Assembly: GCA_034620365.1 (NCBI GenBank)
Contig: JAQGEQ010000046.1
Location: 496,001 to 560,000, forward strand
DNA: 64,000 nucleotides
DNA from: Pegea sp. RAD2-039
Taxonomy: Eukaryota; Chordata; Thaliacea; Salpida; Salpidae
Reading direction: 5' to 3'
The notes under the pieces were generated by a model that searched no databases, was not told the origin of the DNA, and worked only from the letters and a program-made list of their open reading frames with translations. Positions 25,067 to 37,800 of this stretch are shown piece by piece. The position numbers were made by a program, and so were the translations under genes. How positions within the stretch are numbered: the first letter of the stretch is position 1; every line of letters starts with the position of its first letter.

Positions 25067-26149
25067 ATGTGGAAAAATAATAGTTTTCATAAGTTGGCAA
25101 GTTATTCTCCACCTAAATGGGCTACTAATCTAAGTTTCATTCCAAAGGATATTGTTAAACTGGCTATGGTACCAACTCCTATAACTAGTTGGAACATTCC
25201 ATTTTTACCAAAAGGACTGAAATTATTTGTTAAACGAGATGATATGACAGGAAATACTTTGTCTGGTAATAAAGTTAGAAAATTAGAATTTCTATTAGGT
25301 AAAGCTTTACGAGATGAATGTGAAGCTATCATAACATGCGGTGGTATTCAGTCAAATCACTGTCGAGCAACATCTATTGCTGCAAGAGAACTTGGTATGA
25401 ACTCTTACTTGTTTCTAAGAAGTGAAAGACTCGATGATACTTTTAATAATTACCAAGGTAACTTATTTTTAGATCTATTTTCTGGATGTAAAATTTCGTT
25501 TATTCCTAAAAAAATGCAATATAGCAAGGGGATAAAACAACTACAAGAAGATTTGGCGACTTATCTGTGGGAAACTCATCAACAAAAATCAGCTTGTATA
25601 CCAATTGGTGGTTCCAATTTAACTGGATTTTTTGGTTATGTTGAAGCTTGGAACGAAATGTTAGAGCAAGGAATTTGTGAACATATTGACGATGTTGTAG
25701 TGACATGTGGTAGTGGTGGTACGGTATCTGCATTGTCTATTGCAAATTATTTAACAGGGAGCAAACTTAAAATTCATGGGTTCCCTGTTTGTGATGATAA
25801 GAATTATTTCTATCATCATATAAAAGAAACTTTAGATGGATTAGATTTAGTTAACATTTCTCCAGAGTCCTTAGTTGATATAATTGATGGTTATAAGGGT
25901 AGTGGTTATGGTGAAACTACTAAAGAAGATTTAAAATATATACAAACAGTTTCTTCTTCTACTGGAATATTTTGTGATCCTACTTATACATGGAAAGCTT
26001 TAAAAGGCTTGATAAACGAATTTAAGAACAACAGGGAGAAATTTAAAGGCGATAGAGTTTTGTTTATACACACAGGAGGAATTTTTTCTTTATATGATGA
26101 TAAGATAATTAGTCTCTTAGGTAATAATTTTTCTCAACAAATATTCTAA
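25067..26149 (+). CDS. D-cysteine desulfhydrase / ACC-deaminase-like PLP enzyme
   Basis: An intronless 360-codon ORF. ATG at 25067 is the first Met; the frame is open further upstream only through an AG acceptor at 25041, so this ATG is the likely start. It is a fold-type II PLP enzyme: VKRDDMTGN, then SGNKVRKLEFLL with the PLP lysine near residue 69, CGGIQSNHCRAT, IPIGGSNLTGFFGYVEAW, VVTCGSGGT for the phosphate-binding Gly/Ser loop, and HTGG near the C-terminus. Family members convert D-cysteine to pyruvate, sulfide and ammonia, or deaminate 1-aminocyclopropane-1-carboxylate; the sequence alone does not settle the substrate. It has no clear mitochondrial presequence. The absence of introns contrasts with most neighbours. 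Confidence 0.92.
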   Translation: MWKNNSFHKLASYSPPKWATNLSFIPKDIVKLAMVPTPITSWNIPFLPKGLKLFVKRDDMTGNTLSGNKVRKLEFLLGKALRDECEAIITCGGIQSNHCRATSIAARELGMNSYLFLRSERLDDTFNNYQGNLFLDLFSGCKISFIPKKMQYSKGIKQLQEDLATYLWETHQQKSACIPIGGSNLTGFFGYVEAWNEMLEQGICEHIDDVVVTCGSGGTVSALSIANYLTGSKLKIHGFPVCDDKNYFYHHIKETLDGLDLVNISPESLVDIIDGYKGSGYGETTKEDLKYIQTVSSSTGIFCDPTYTWKALKGLINEFKNNREKFKGDRVLFIHTGGIFSLYDDKIISLLGNNFSQQIF

Positions 26150-27085
26150 ACTTATTTAAAATACAATTTATTTTTTTTTAGTATTTTTTTTTTCAACTTA
26201 TTTTATATAGACGATGATTGTACAGTCTCTTACTTTTTGCGATCTAATTTCATTCTATTTTTGCTGCTAATCATTAAGACTATATAAATGAAAAACATTA
26301 ATACGTTGTATAAACAGCTTCAGCCTAATCATTTTTCATTAGTTTTATCCCTTGATTATGAAATTGTACTGTACTTATAAAATCTTATCGTTTAAATAAC
26401 TTTGAGAAAAACAAGTTTTTTCATCTATATTGTTTTTATTATACTGGAAATAATAAGTGCATCATTTGTTTTAATTTGAAACGCAATTTAATAAATAAAT
26501 TGAATAAAAAATTAGACTATTAATTCATTTAAATAAAATCTGTAAAATTCTGGTCTTGAAATTAGTTTAAGAAAGTAATTTTCCGATAAACATTGAATGA
26601 AATCTACAGTTAGTAAAAATCCAAGTTTTTTAGAGGTAGACTTATTTATAGAAATTTTAAAGTAAATTACTTGGACTAAAACATAATTTAAGCATATTTG
26701 TTTTAAGAAACAGGAAAAAAATTGTTTTATTATTAAGATTCTAATACAACCGTATATTAACAATCAATAAATTTGATTTTATAGTGAAAATTGTATTTCG
26801 GTTTTAAGAAAATCTTAATTTGTGTTGCCTAAAGGCATAATGAAAACAAGAACAAAACTCAAAAACTAGTTTGCTATTTAATAAAGTAAGTTGCTTGAAA
26901 ACTAAAATAATTAATATACTTCTTTGAAAGTATTTTTTATAGCTTTTATCTATAGTTTGAGTTTTTAGAAAGGTAGTTATGAAATGTTTCGAAATTTCAA
27001 AAGTTCTGGAAGTATACAAACTATTTTTGTGTTTGTTTTATTGTTAATTGTAGCAGTACTACGTTTTCATATTATTAAAATAACA
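26150..27085. other. Intergenic, AT-rich
   Basis: Probable 3' UTR of the PLP-enzyme gene and upstream region of the ORF1p-like gene. The small minus-strand frames here have no recognisable content. Confidence 0.5.
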
Positions 27086-28189
27086 ATGCAAGTAAGTGAA
27101 AAAGCTTTTTACTTTCATTTTCTAGTTTATTGTAAGTTTTAAGATGTACTTTTTTTGTCTTATAATTTTTATTAAAAATATAGTAAAACAACACTTCATA
27201 AAAATGTTGAATAGTTAACTTTATGACTTAACGGTTTAGTTTTATAGAAAATAAAACACTATAAATCAAGTTTTGAAGAAAAAATATATAAAATTAAAGA
27301 TAAGGATATCTTACAACAAAAATCTTTTCAACAATAATAACAATATTTTTTAACTTTTCAAAAATAGATAAACAAAGTAAGCAGCAAAATTCCTCGTCTA
27401 CTGGAGTTGGATACCGAATTTGTAAAAAGTCAGAAAGATTTTGTAATTAAGATAAACACTAGTGAAAGCATTTTACGAGATCAGTTCCTACTTTTGACAA
27501 AACTTGAAGAATCTACAAACCGACTCAATGTTCAGATATATGGCGTTGAAGAAGACAATATGGAAAATGTTCGGTTTGTAGTTGCAAAATTAATTAACGA
27601 AACTCTCCGCTATCCACTTGAAATGAAAGCAATAGTGAGCGCAATACGAATCAATCATGCTTCAAGTGGACCACGGTATATTGTTTCATAAATTTATTTT
27701 ATAATTGACAATTTGCAAATTTATAAAAAAAATAAATAAATCATCAGATCAAAGCTTTGAGCAACTGAAAATGCTTATCTTAATCAGCTGTATAATATCT
27801 ATGAATAAATGTAGTTTCCAACTGATTAGACCTATTTCATTTATTGCTCTCCTTGTAGAGTGATAAGAACCTAAATAATATGATCAAAGTAGACTCTTAA
27901 GACAAATATTTTTCAGGTTTGTTCTATTGTAACAAAGTTGTTTAAATTTTGTAGGCCAATCAAGGTTACATTTTTGAGAGGGAGTGACAAAAAAGAAGTT
28001 TTACAGAGGCGCAAATTACTTCCAGCTAAAATAGAGCTCTTAGAAGACTTTACTGAGCTGCAAATAAAAATGCAAAAATTCGCAGACGATCTAAAGAAGA
28101 AAGGAAAGAAGATTCGGTGGAAAGGGAAAAGGCTTTTTGTTGATAATATCGAAACAAAACTTGACACTTTTGAATCTTTTTTTAAATAA
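27086..28189 (+). CDS. Spliced gene for a LINE ORF1p-like (Transposase_22-type) protein
   Basis: Three exons in phase: 27086-27091 (Met-Gln only), 27368-27675 and 27955-28189, coding for 182 residues. Residues about 5-50 look like a coiled coil (FVKSQKDFVIKINTSES, LLLTKLEEST). Then RLNVQIYGVEEDNMENV matches the start of the RRM-like domain of LINE ORF1 proteins, usually RxxNVxIxGxPE. The C-terminal half has RPIKVTFLRGSDKKEVLQ, RRKLLP and a very basic KKKGKKIRWKGKRLFVD stretch as in the ORF1p C-terminal domain. No endonuclease or RT follows. Spliced exons and an uninterrupted frame suggest a host gene derived from ORF1, though a chance splice of an old copy is possible. Function unknown; single-strand nucleic-acid binding is the family property. 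Confidence 0.65.
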
Positions 28190-29046
28190 AATTGTCGAAC
28201 ATAATTTTTTTATTAGAAGTTTTCAACAGTTTTAATAAAACTTACAATCAAACTATCTTTTGCCCATAAAGATTTAATAAACTTAAGTTAAAAAAAATAC
28301 ACTTTTTATTTAATAAAATAATATAACCAAACATATTTTAAATGATGCATCTTAGTTTAAAGTGAATTTCAGTTTTCAAGGTTTATTGAAATGTGTGCAA
28401 TTTCTCTTACTAACTATATAGATGAAGCCTTGTTGGTCCTCTAACCTCAATGTATACATTAAATAAACTTCTAATCTTTTATCTCTTTACTGGAGGTAGT
28501 ATTTTTCTACTGTAATGTAAATTACAAGACAGTCTACCCCTTCATTTGACTTTATTAGATTTATTGATTTTTTTAATATAATATTTTCTTGGTAATTATA
28601 AAAACTTGTGTAATAGTAACTTAAGATGACAATTAACTGAGTAAAATGATTATATAGGAGAAGATTAAGTTAAGAGAATAGATTTAGTTAGACTTTAAAC
28701 TGTTTCAGATAAAAAATGAAAATTATATTTTCTCACTGTATTTAAGTAAATGTAAATCAGTCTGTACTACGTAACTGTTTTGGTCTAAAGGAATAAAATA
28801 AAACATAATCATTAAAAGATTTATAAACAACACTGTTTCATAATTCTATTGAATTTTATTATGTTTAGCTTATGCGAAAAGATATAATTTGTTTAGATAG
28901 ATAAGTAGTATTCTTACTGTACATTGAAATGCTTTATATATAAGCTTTATAATTAGGATATTATAATAAGAAATGATTAATAAACTTCATCAGCTATGAT
29001 AATATAAATTACTGTGTAGATATACTTTTTGGACTTTTATGTATAA
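28190..29046. other. Intergenic between convergent genes
   Basis: Nothing recognised beyond likely 3' UTRs. Confidence 0.5.
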
Positions 29047-29668
29047 TTATTTTAGGAAATGTGAGTTGTCATATCCAAATTTTCGCTCATTAATACAAGT
29101 TTCAAGACAATCGTAGCATCTTGGTTTTAAATGAGATGTTATGCAATTCCAACAGTTCTTCGACGGTTTAACCAAGTTAAACGCTGAAAATGTGAAAAGC
29201 TAACATGATTATATAGTTTAAACGATAAGACTTTTATGAAACGTTTTGATTATTTTATCTTAGTACTGAAAGTTTACTTCAAAAACCTTTAACTTATTAT
29301 CTTTAATTAACTGTTTGCAAGTTTCAACTTACATTAGCATGTTTTTTTTTTGACGAGTTAATAATAGGAAGCAACTATAAGTAAATCATTTATTTTTTAG
29401 AAAATATACTTATAACAATTTGATAATGTATCTAAGGAGTGCTGTTTAGTAAGAACTATTACTTACTTGATAAACAACTCATGTTACATTTACTGGTCAT
29501 CTTGTTGATTGGTCGTCGGAAACAAAATGAACATCCATGGCGACGACATGAAAAAGCCCAAAGTCGAAACCCAAGTAATCCATGATGTGTACCTCGATGA
29601 GAGTTGACAACAACAAACCAACAATTCAAAGCAATCAATGTTACAAATAATAGCCCAGGTAATTTCAT
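29047..29668 (-). CDS. Small secreted Cys-rich protein
   Basis: Two exons (29668-29467 and 29183-29047) encode 112 residues. MKLPGLLFVTLIALNCWF is a strong signal peptide, cleaved after about VVNS. The mature part is basic and has ten cysteines: CRRHGCSFC, CNMSC, then after the splice CWNC, CYDC and a final C in LETC. Spacing alternates C-x2-C and C-x4-C pairs. I do not recognise the family; size, charge and cysteine content resemble secreted defence or venom-type peptides, but that is only an analogy. Both splice sites are good and the phase is consistent (1 nt plus 2 nt). Confidence 0.72.
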
Positions 29669-30749
29669 TTCAAGCAGTTTTGCTTTTTAAACAAGCCTCC
29701 ATCTATTGGAACAGTGCCAAATTACGAATTGTAACATATAAAACTATTTTTGGTACAATAATACCAACAAACTGTTATATTGAAGTAGAATGAAACTATA
29801 TAATGAAGATAAACAAATTATTGCTGTCAAAACCAAGTCTGAAAGATTTCTACTTCAAATATTATTTTACTAAAATTTGTTTTTATTTTACATTAGAGCA
29901 CTTTACAGAATACATTTCTTTGAACATTTTTATACATAAAAATCTATGCTTTTAATAAAAAGACTAAACTGCCGAAAAACAAAAACTGACATAAGTTATA
30001 TAGTTATACAAGCTCATTAAAAATTAAGTAATAATTGAATTTAACAAGTTTAAAATACATAATGAAATATTCAAACTCATTCAACTGAATTAAAGAGTCA
30101 AAATGTACACCCAACTACTTTCTGTAAACGCTGATAAGATTTTAAACTTATTTTAAGAATACTTCTTTAGCTTAGTCTTTTTTCATTTCGATCTGATTTT
30201 TATTTTTCAAGTCACCTAAGATTTAAACAAGCATTGAGTTTAATTGCATAATTCATGTCGTTTTTTAACCAATAAAATCTTACGTCAGTTTTATTGGGCC
30301 ATTTGTCTATCAAATCTAAAGCCAATAAGTTCACATTACACCTATAAATCTGAATTGACTTACCAATTGAGTTATTATTGCAGAGCTAGTTACGAGAGAA
30401 AGTGAATAGTTTTAGTTTGATATGAAACTTTACAAAAATGTTATGATAAAATAAGTTTGTAGCAAAAATAAAACAAAACAAATGCTACACAGCTTATGTG
30501 ATAAAGTTCAACTATTTAATTAAATACAACATTTTATATATTTATAAGATTTCTCTGCAAACTGGGTCGTAATTATAAAAAACTATTTAGGAGAGACTTT
30601 CAATACGAAGTCATAATTTTAAATGAAAAACTAAATTACTTTTTAGGGGTTCAAAACGGTAATTTATAAATCAAAGAAAAAGATTTACACTGAAATTTGT
30701 TTTTATCAACTTTGCAATATTATTTCAAATTTATTTGTAAATTGTTAAT
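29669..30749. other. Intergenic, AT-rich
   Basis: Upstream of the small secreted gene. No feature recognised. Confidence 0.5.
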
Positions 30750-32110
30750 TCGTTTGCCGCTCATTTCATCTTTTTCAATTTTACAACTACTAATGCTCTA
30801 ATTCAATGTATTAATGAACCTGTTCATTTAAAAGGCTACTTTTTAGATCTTTTATTGTGTAACACTCCAAAACTTAACTGCTATTCTGTTCAATTAGTTT
30901 TCCCTGTCTTCCACCTACTAACAGTTTGTTAAGTCTTTTCAATTTTAGTTTAAATCATCTATGAATTCCCTTAATGGTGGTGATATCCTAACTTCTATAA
31001 AGATAACTCCAAAAAGATCAAAACATATATAAATTCCTCTAACTGGAAATGCATGTTTAATAAAGAGCTATCCTTATAGTCACTTTATGATAAGTTCTGA
31101 ATAATTCTATTCAAATGCTTGTCCCACTAAAAACTCCTTCCCGTTCCAATCGTATTAAACCTCCATCACACATTAAACGTTTGTTAAATGAAAAGTATCT
31201 ATTATACGAAGATCTAAAGAATAAACTGCATATAAAGCAAACTACAAGCTTAAATGTAAGGAATATGGAATTGAAGCCAAAATGTGGTACGACTAAAGGG
31301 AAACTAGAATTTATGACAGCGGCTCAAAATATATAAATTTGTTAAATCAAAATTAAAATCCAGATCATCAATACTAAACAATTTAAAATAAAAATTTACA
31401 TCTCAGTGATCTTAAAAATGTTGAACTTTTCAACTTAAGCTTTCAAAAAGTCTTCACAATATATAACGATTGTAAAACTATCATTCTTAAAGCGGAAGAA
31501 ATCTCAACTTATGCATAACTTTATTACCACTGAACTTGATAGTTTCACCGCCGTACACAGCATTAAGTACAACTTAACTCTTACACCTGAACAAATTAAT
31601 TCCTACTTTATTAAGAGATCTATCTATTAATACAACCTGTTTATATGTCATTAATTCCTCATTATCCTTCTGTTACATGATGGAAGAACTCCACCATTAT
31701 TCCGGTTTATATAAAAAGAGACAGAAATAAACCGCTAAATCACTGACCAATTTCCCTAGTAGCTTCTGCCAAGTCTTCAAATCGATAACTCCACAGAAAA
31801 TTCTGACTTATCATCTCTGCAACAATTTGCTCTCTGATTATCAATTTGGATTCCTTTCTTAAAAATCCTCTATTGACCAGCTGTTGTCTTATCTTCACCA
31901 GTGGCTATATTCTTCAGCAAATAATTTAACAACCAGTATTATCTATACAGACATTTATAAAGCCTTAGACTCAGTTTATTATTGTTTCTTGGCTTGAGCA
32001 GTTTTTAAAGATAAACAACAAGTCATAAATAATACCGCTTTTTCAAGTTTTCTTAAGGTTTTCAGTGGTGTTCCCGAAGACAGCGTTATTGAACCTCTTC
32101 TTTTCTATAC
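30750..32110 (+). mobile_element. Decayed CR1-like LINE copy (family B)
   Basis: The plus strand shows, in order, an endonuclease end (about 30790-30930, with a FLDLLLCNTP stretch), a linker (SRSNRIKPPSHIKRLL near 31140), and RT pieces (IIPVYIKRDRNKPLNH and PISLVAS near 31690-31765, then a GVPEDSVIEPLLF remnant near 32070-32103 of the GVPQGxxxGPLLF motif). Multiple stops and frame changes interrupt it. The segment at 31870-31980 matches the minus-strand copy at 24.6 kb, so both belong to one family, distinct from the young LINE at 46-49 kb. Confidence 0.7.
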
Positions 32111-34811
32111 AAGAATAATTTATACCAAGACCATCGCCTTGTCCATTAAGCTAAGGCTTCCATTCAAACCTAAAGCTTAGAAAGGAGGCATCAGAAGATA
32201 AAAGTTTTGAGTTGACTCCTTACAATCTGGCAATGTCAAAGTCAAATATAAAGCTGATATTCAAGCGAGACTTAAACACAAAAATGATATTGAAGATTTT
32301 TTACTCTTTTGGGAAAATCTACCTCTCTCAAAGCTTCTAAGGATTTTTCTAAATAAGAAAATACAAATTGGTTTGTTACAAGCGACGAAGAAGTTTGAAT
32401 AATTTTATCGAAGAAACATATTATTGAACTATAAATAATATTGAAATATTAAATAAATAAATAATATTGAAGCATATCATTTTGACATAAATATACGCTG
32501 GCGAGTAAACCTAGGAAATTTTAGACCAACTCAAATCTTCTTATTGTATATGTAAACGATCAAAGAGTTTTTACTGTTGTTTTTACTAGTTGTTGTTTGT
32601 ACTTCATGAAGCTTTTATCAATACTCAAAAATAAGTCAAAAGATCCAGCTTTGATCATATCATTATATGTTTTGGTGGTTGTAAATATATGCTGAAAACA
32701 AGGGCTTAGAAAGTTCACATTTTATCATTATTGTTAAAAAATTTGCCTCAGTTGTTAATAATTATTCTTCTTCTTATTCTTTTTTCGATTCGATTTTTCG
32801 TGATACGGCCCATCGACCAGGGACAGTGTCATCAAAGTTAACGTATTGTAGACATTATATAATATGAAAACACTAATATACAATAAAGTTGTTAACTTGT
32901 GATATTCAACATAAAAAAAGAATATGGTATAGTCTGATTTCTTATTATTCAGAGTTTGTGTGTTAAAATGATGACAAACTTTTAAAAATAAGTGATTTGA
33001 GATTTGCACATTTACTTGTAAAATTTATGCCAAAGTATATCTTTAAATTTATTTCAGAAATTCCGAAATAAATGATTATATTTTATAAACTTAAAGTGAA
33101 ATATTGCTATAGCGTGTTAATTAAACTTCATGACACGACTGCTTTGAGTTTATTTTTAGTGCTTTTTCTAAAGGTACTATTGTATACACGCTACTGTTGC
33201 GAGTGGATGGATTTATATAAAAAATTATTTTTTACATAACGTCTATTTTATACCATTTTATATTTGATAAGCAATTTATTTTTTCAACTTTAGAACTTAA
33301 TTTTTCTTGGAATCTCTTAATGCAAATAATTTTTCAACTGATATCAAATGTATTTTTTTTCTTAAACTTCAATTCTTCTACCTTCTTGATATTAAATTAT
33401 ATAAATATCACAATATTTTTCTTAGTCTTAATACTAAATAGTGTTTTAAATATTTGATCTTCTAAAAATATTGTAGTTTATGTAAAAAAATTCAATCTGT
33501 TTCAATTAAAATTGAAAAAAACCTTTTAACTGAAACATTTGACTTTTTGAAATTCTTAGCATTATTTGAAATTTGTTAAAAGAAACTTTATTTTTGAAAG
33601 TTTATATTAAAAATTTCTATTTTATCTATCTTTGCTAAAATTATGTTGATACAGATAAATATTGATTCTTGGTATGTTTTATATCATTCTTGACTTATTT
33701 TTTATTCTTATTATTTATATTATTAATGCAGTTTTGGTTAAAATTTTAATGACTTTATCAGAGAATAAATTCAATAAACTATAAGCTCTTGATTTGAAAA
33801 ATGTTAGTTTTTTACTTTATAAATTACTGTCTTATCAATAAAGTTTTATTGAAAATTACTTTTTTAGTGATTTTGATAAAACGTTTTTTTCTACAATTGT
33901 CTTCTGTTAATTATATATGATGCCATGTTTTAATATATTTATATCCACTTCTATCTTTAATAAAATCTTTTTTACTTGAGTTTTTGAGCTAAAATTATTT
34001 GAAACTTCAATTTGAAACTTCAATTTTAAGAAGTCTTCTATTGAATACTACTTTAAAAATATAATATAAAAAAGATTTATATTTGCATGTAAACCTTGTA
34101 ATATATGAAAGATACAATTTTAGTTCTTTTTCTTTTAAGTTTTTGATCATGATATTTTTCAATAAATAAAGTTTAATTAAAATGTAACATTATATATATT
34201 TTTAATTTCTAAGTAAAGTGTATTTTGAATATTTTAAGTTGATATGTATTTATAATTACAGATATACTTAAAGCCTTTTTATTATCCTTCTGCTTTATAA
34301 AAACTTATAATTTGTCATCTGCAACCATAGATTGTATAAAATAAATAAATAAAGTATATCATTTGTTTTTGATAATTTTTCATATTTGTTTTAGTTTTTA
34401 TACATTCCAATTTATATTACTTTTATGCCTAAGCGTTTTGATAACTTTTTTTGCTTTATTAGAAATGTATTTAAGCTTAAATATATTTTAATATTTATCT
34501 AAAGTTTTGGTTTAAAGTGAATTTACTTTAAAAAAATTGTTAATTTTAGTTTATAAACACTTATACTTAAATAAACTTTCTTATTATCTTTCTACTTTAA
34601 TTTTTATCTAACTTTTTCTCTTGTTTTTTTCAATTTTTATGATTTGTTCAAATCTTTTATAATTTTGACTTATTATAGTTGAATCTATATAATTTATCTG
34701 AGTGTAATGCTTTTGAAAGCAATTTTTAAACAAATAATAAATATTAAAGTTTTTTTTTTTAATTTATAGATTTATGTATAGTGTTATGAAGACTTTCATA
34801 AAGTTTCTAGC
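32111..34811. other. Intergenic, very AT-rich
   Basis: Long T-rich stretches lie upstream of the YTHDF gene. A T-rich AG at 34768-34769 is 42 nt before the YTHDF ATG. The 84-codon minus-strand frame at 32755-33009 shows no recognisable protein. Confidence 0.45.
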
Positions 34812-37800
34812 ATGTCAAGAGTTACAGCATTAGATTCTGTAAGTATATTTTGATAATTATAGTTTTTGGGGACATTTTTTTAACAATATGTTTGAAAATG
34901 TTAACTTGTTGAGCTTGATTGGAAGCTGTGAATTAATATCAGATTACAACTTCATTGTATAGTCACTTCTTTTCATCAGCTTTATGAACTTGAAGTACAT
35001 CAAATTATTTAGTAACCAAAAAGTTAACAGTTGTTTTTATTTTAAAGTTATTGTACTTATAAAGAATCTGAAGTAAAAATAATAGTTAAACTTGAAATGA
35101 AGAAAGAATCCATCAGAATTTATACTTTTTATGTTTTAAATTTATTATTTATCTGTTTTTCAGTTTTAGGCTATATGATAAAAACTTGTTGTAAACAAGC
35201 CCCAGGCTAATTATATTTGTTGTTCAAGCTTGTAAGAGTCATAAATCTCAAATTATATTATACTATTTGAAAATATCTACCCAAAACCTTGCTAAGCTTT
35301 AAAAATAAAACTTGTCAAGCTAATATTAAACAAAAATCTTTGTTAAGCTAATTCATCAAGCTTATGATTTGAAAGTACTTTGAATATATATTATTCACTT
35401 GGTTGTCAATAATTTGTTTACTTCTGAAAGCTTAAAAACTTTTTGTTTGCAGTACTAGTTTTAGGTCTAACATTAATATTTTTAATAATAGTTAGCTAGT
35501 TCATCTTATATAAATATTCAAACAACACTTTTGATTGACAATTTTGTCTCTAAAACTTTTTGGCTAACAATACCAAGCTCATTAAAGATTTTTCTACTAG
35601 TAGTGATTGATGGTTCTTACAAGTTAGCTATTTCTAATATTACCAATTTATTTTTCTGCTTTTAGATTCAACCATCTGAAATTGATAATTCTGAAATCAC
35701 TTCTGATTTAAGCAAAGGATTTATGGATGTTCCTTATTTCATGCCATCTGCTATGAATAATCAGGTGACGGTTTATGTATTTTATGTTTTTAGTTCTCTA
35801 TCTGTAATTGTACAGAGTTATTTTCAAATATTTACTTCGATACATTTCAATTTTATAAAAGATTTTTTGATAATAGTTAAAAGAGAAAATTTCTTTAATA
35901 ATAACAAAAGTATTGACTTTGTTGGTCTCAATATAAATCTTTAAACTTTCTATTTCCTTCAGAAATATTTTCCTGATAGATATATTTTTACAACTTGCCC
36001 TAATTGACTATAGTTTGTTTTATCAACTGATTTTTCAATTTCCTTATTTGTACTTTTAGCTGCAAAAGTACTCGAATACTGGAAATGATAGTTTTGTGCG
36101 CTCTAGTAATGTTGGTAATATGAACTTTGCTTCATATAATGGTTGTTTGACAAATGGAATAACTGATTGGTCTCCTCGATCTAATGAACTCTCTAATTAT
36201 GGATATAGTGGTGATAGCCATCGGTCAGCACATCTCAACAATTCCTATCGAAGTTCACTTGCTGCGACGGTATGTTAGCTACAAGTACTTTCATCAATCT
36301 CTTTCTTTAACAAACATACTTTTCTTGAAATGAGTATATTCTCAAAAACCAAGAATTGAAGATTTTTGTAATTACTTCTTTTCCAGTTTTCATTTTGTCT
36401 TTCACTAACTTTCTATTCACTGATGCAATCAATAAATTTTATATTTGTTTTCTACTTAGTGTCTCCAATACCCTCAACAAACCGGTGACCACTGGGCTCC
36501 TCCAACAGCAATAAGACAACAAAACCCATACCAATCATCTACTAATACTTCTAATAGCCGACTCGACTATTTTCAATACAGTAGCATTCCACAATATGTG
36601 GAATCGTCTGACTCTTTATCAACCAGCAACTATTCCAATACTTTTGGCTTCCATGGACCAGATGCATTTGAATGTCAAAATAAAAACGATTCTATAAAAC
36701 TAACAGATCCAAAAGAGCTACGTTACTTTAGAGCTGAAGATCAAATATCTAATCAATTTAATGGACTAACTTTAGATAACCAAACACTTGCGTTGAACAA
36801 AATAAACCCGAAAGGGACTGTTACAACCGGAAACTCAGTCATTGGAACTAATATTTCTAGAATTGAAACAACTTTATCGAGTATCAAACCAACTGTAGTT
36901 GCTACTCATAAACCTCAATCTTGGGCTGCGATTGCTTCTAAACCGGCAAAACTACAGCCAAAGCTCAAACCCAAGCCAAGTACTGGTACTAATAGCCAGG
37001 CAGCTAAGTTTAAGGAAAAGTGGGACCCTTTGCCACAACCAGGAACTTTTGGTCAAGGTGTTTTGAAACCGCCATCATCACAAGGAAGTATTTCCAAGAC
37101 TACCGCTTCTTTGGCGTAAGTAGATTGTTTGTAAATTACTTGTTCGCAATCTGTAAAAGTATCATCAGTTTTAAATCAAATTATTTTTATCTTAACAATT
37201 TCATCGAATACTTTTTTATTAAAAGATATTTACTAGATATTAGCTATAGATGTATTTTGTATGAATTGCAACTACTAGTTGTTACGATAATAATTAAGTT
37301 AATAGAAATAATTGAAATTTTAAGATGTTTTTCTATCAAATTTTTAAGAAGGTTGTTTTGTATCAACTTTTAAGGATGCACTGTTAGCTGTCTTGATGAC
37401 AATTTTATTCTTTTCCACGTGGTGTCCTTTTCCTTCCGAAATCTGTTTAGATATTAAATAGTTGTTACATATAATAAATTGCTTTGTATAGTGTAGCTGG
37501 TGCTCAAGGTGGACAACAAAAAGAAACGACTTCTAATAGCGATCCTGTTGTTAAAACACCGGAAGATTTAATTGCTGAAGAAATTCTTAACAAACTTAAG
37601 GCTGAAAACGATTATAATCCTAAAAAATTGAGTTTAGAACTTCGAAATGCTCGATTTTTTGTTATAAAATCTTACTCTGAAGATGATATTCATCGATCAA
37701 TTAAATATAACACTTGGTGTTCTACTGAACATGGAAATAAACGATTGGACTCTGCTTTTAAAGAGCAGCAGAGTATAGGTCCGGTAATTTTGTTGTTTTC

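Noticed and set aside
35723-35944. 73-codon frame starting inside YTHDF exon 2
   Set aside because: It reads through the donor at 35765 into the intron.
37020-37373. 117-codon plus-strand frame overlapping the YTHDF exon
   Set aside because: It is a frame shadow running from exon 4 into the intron; the YTHDF frame is the conserved one.
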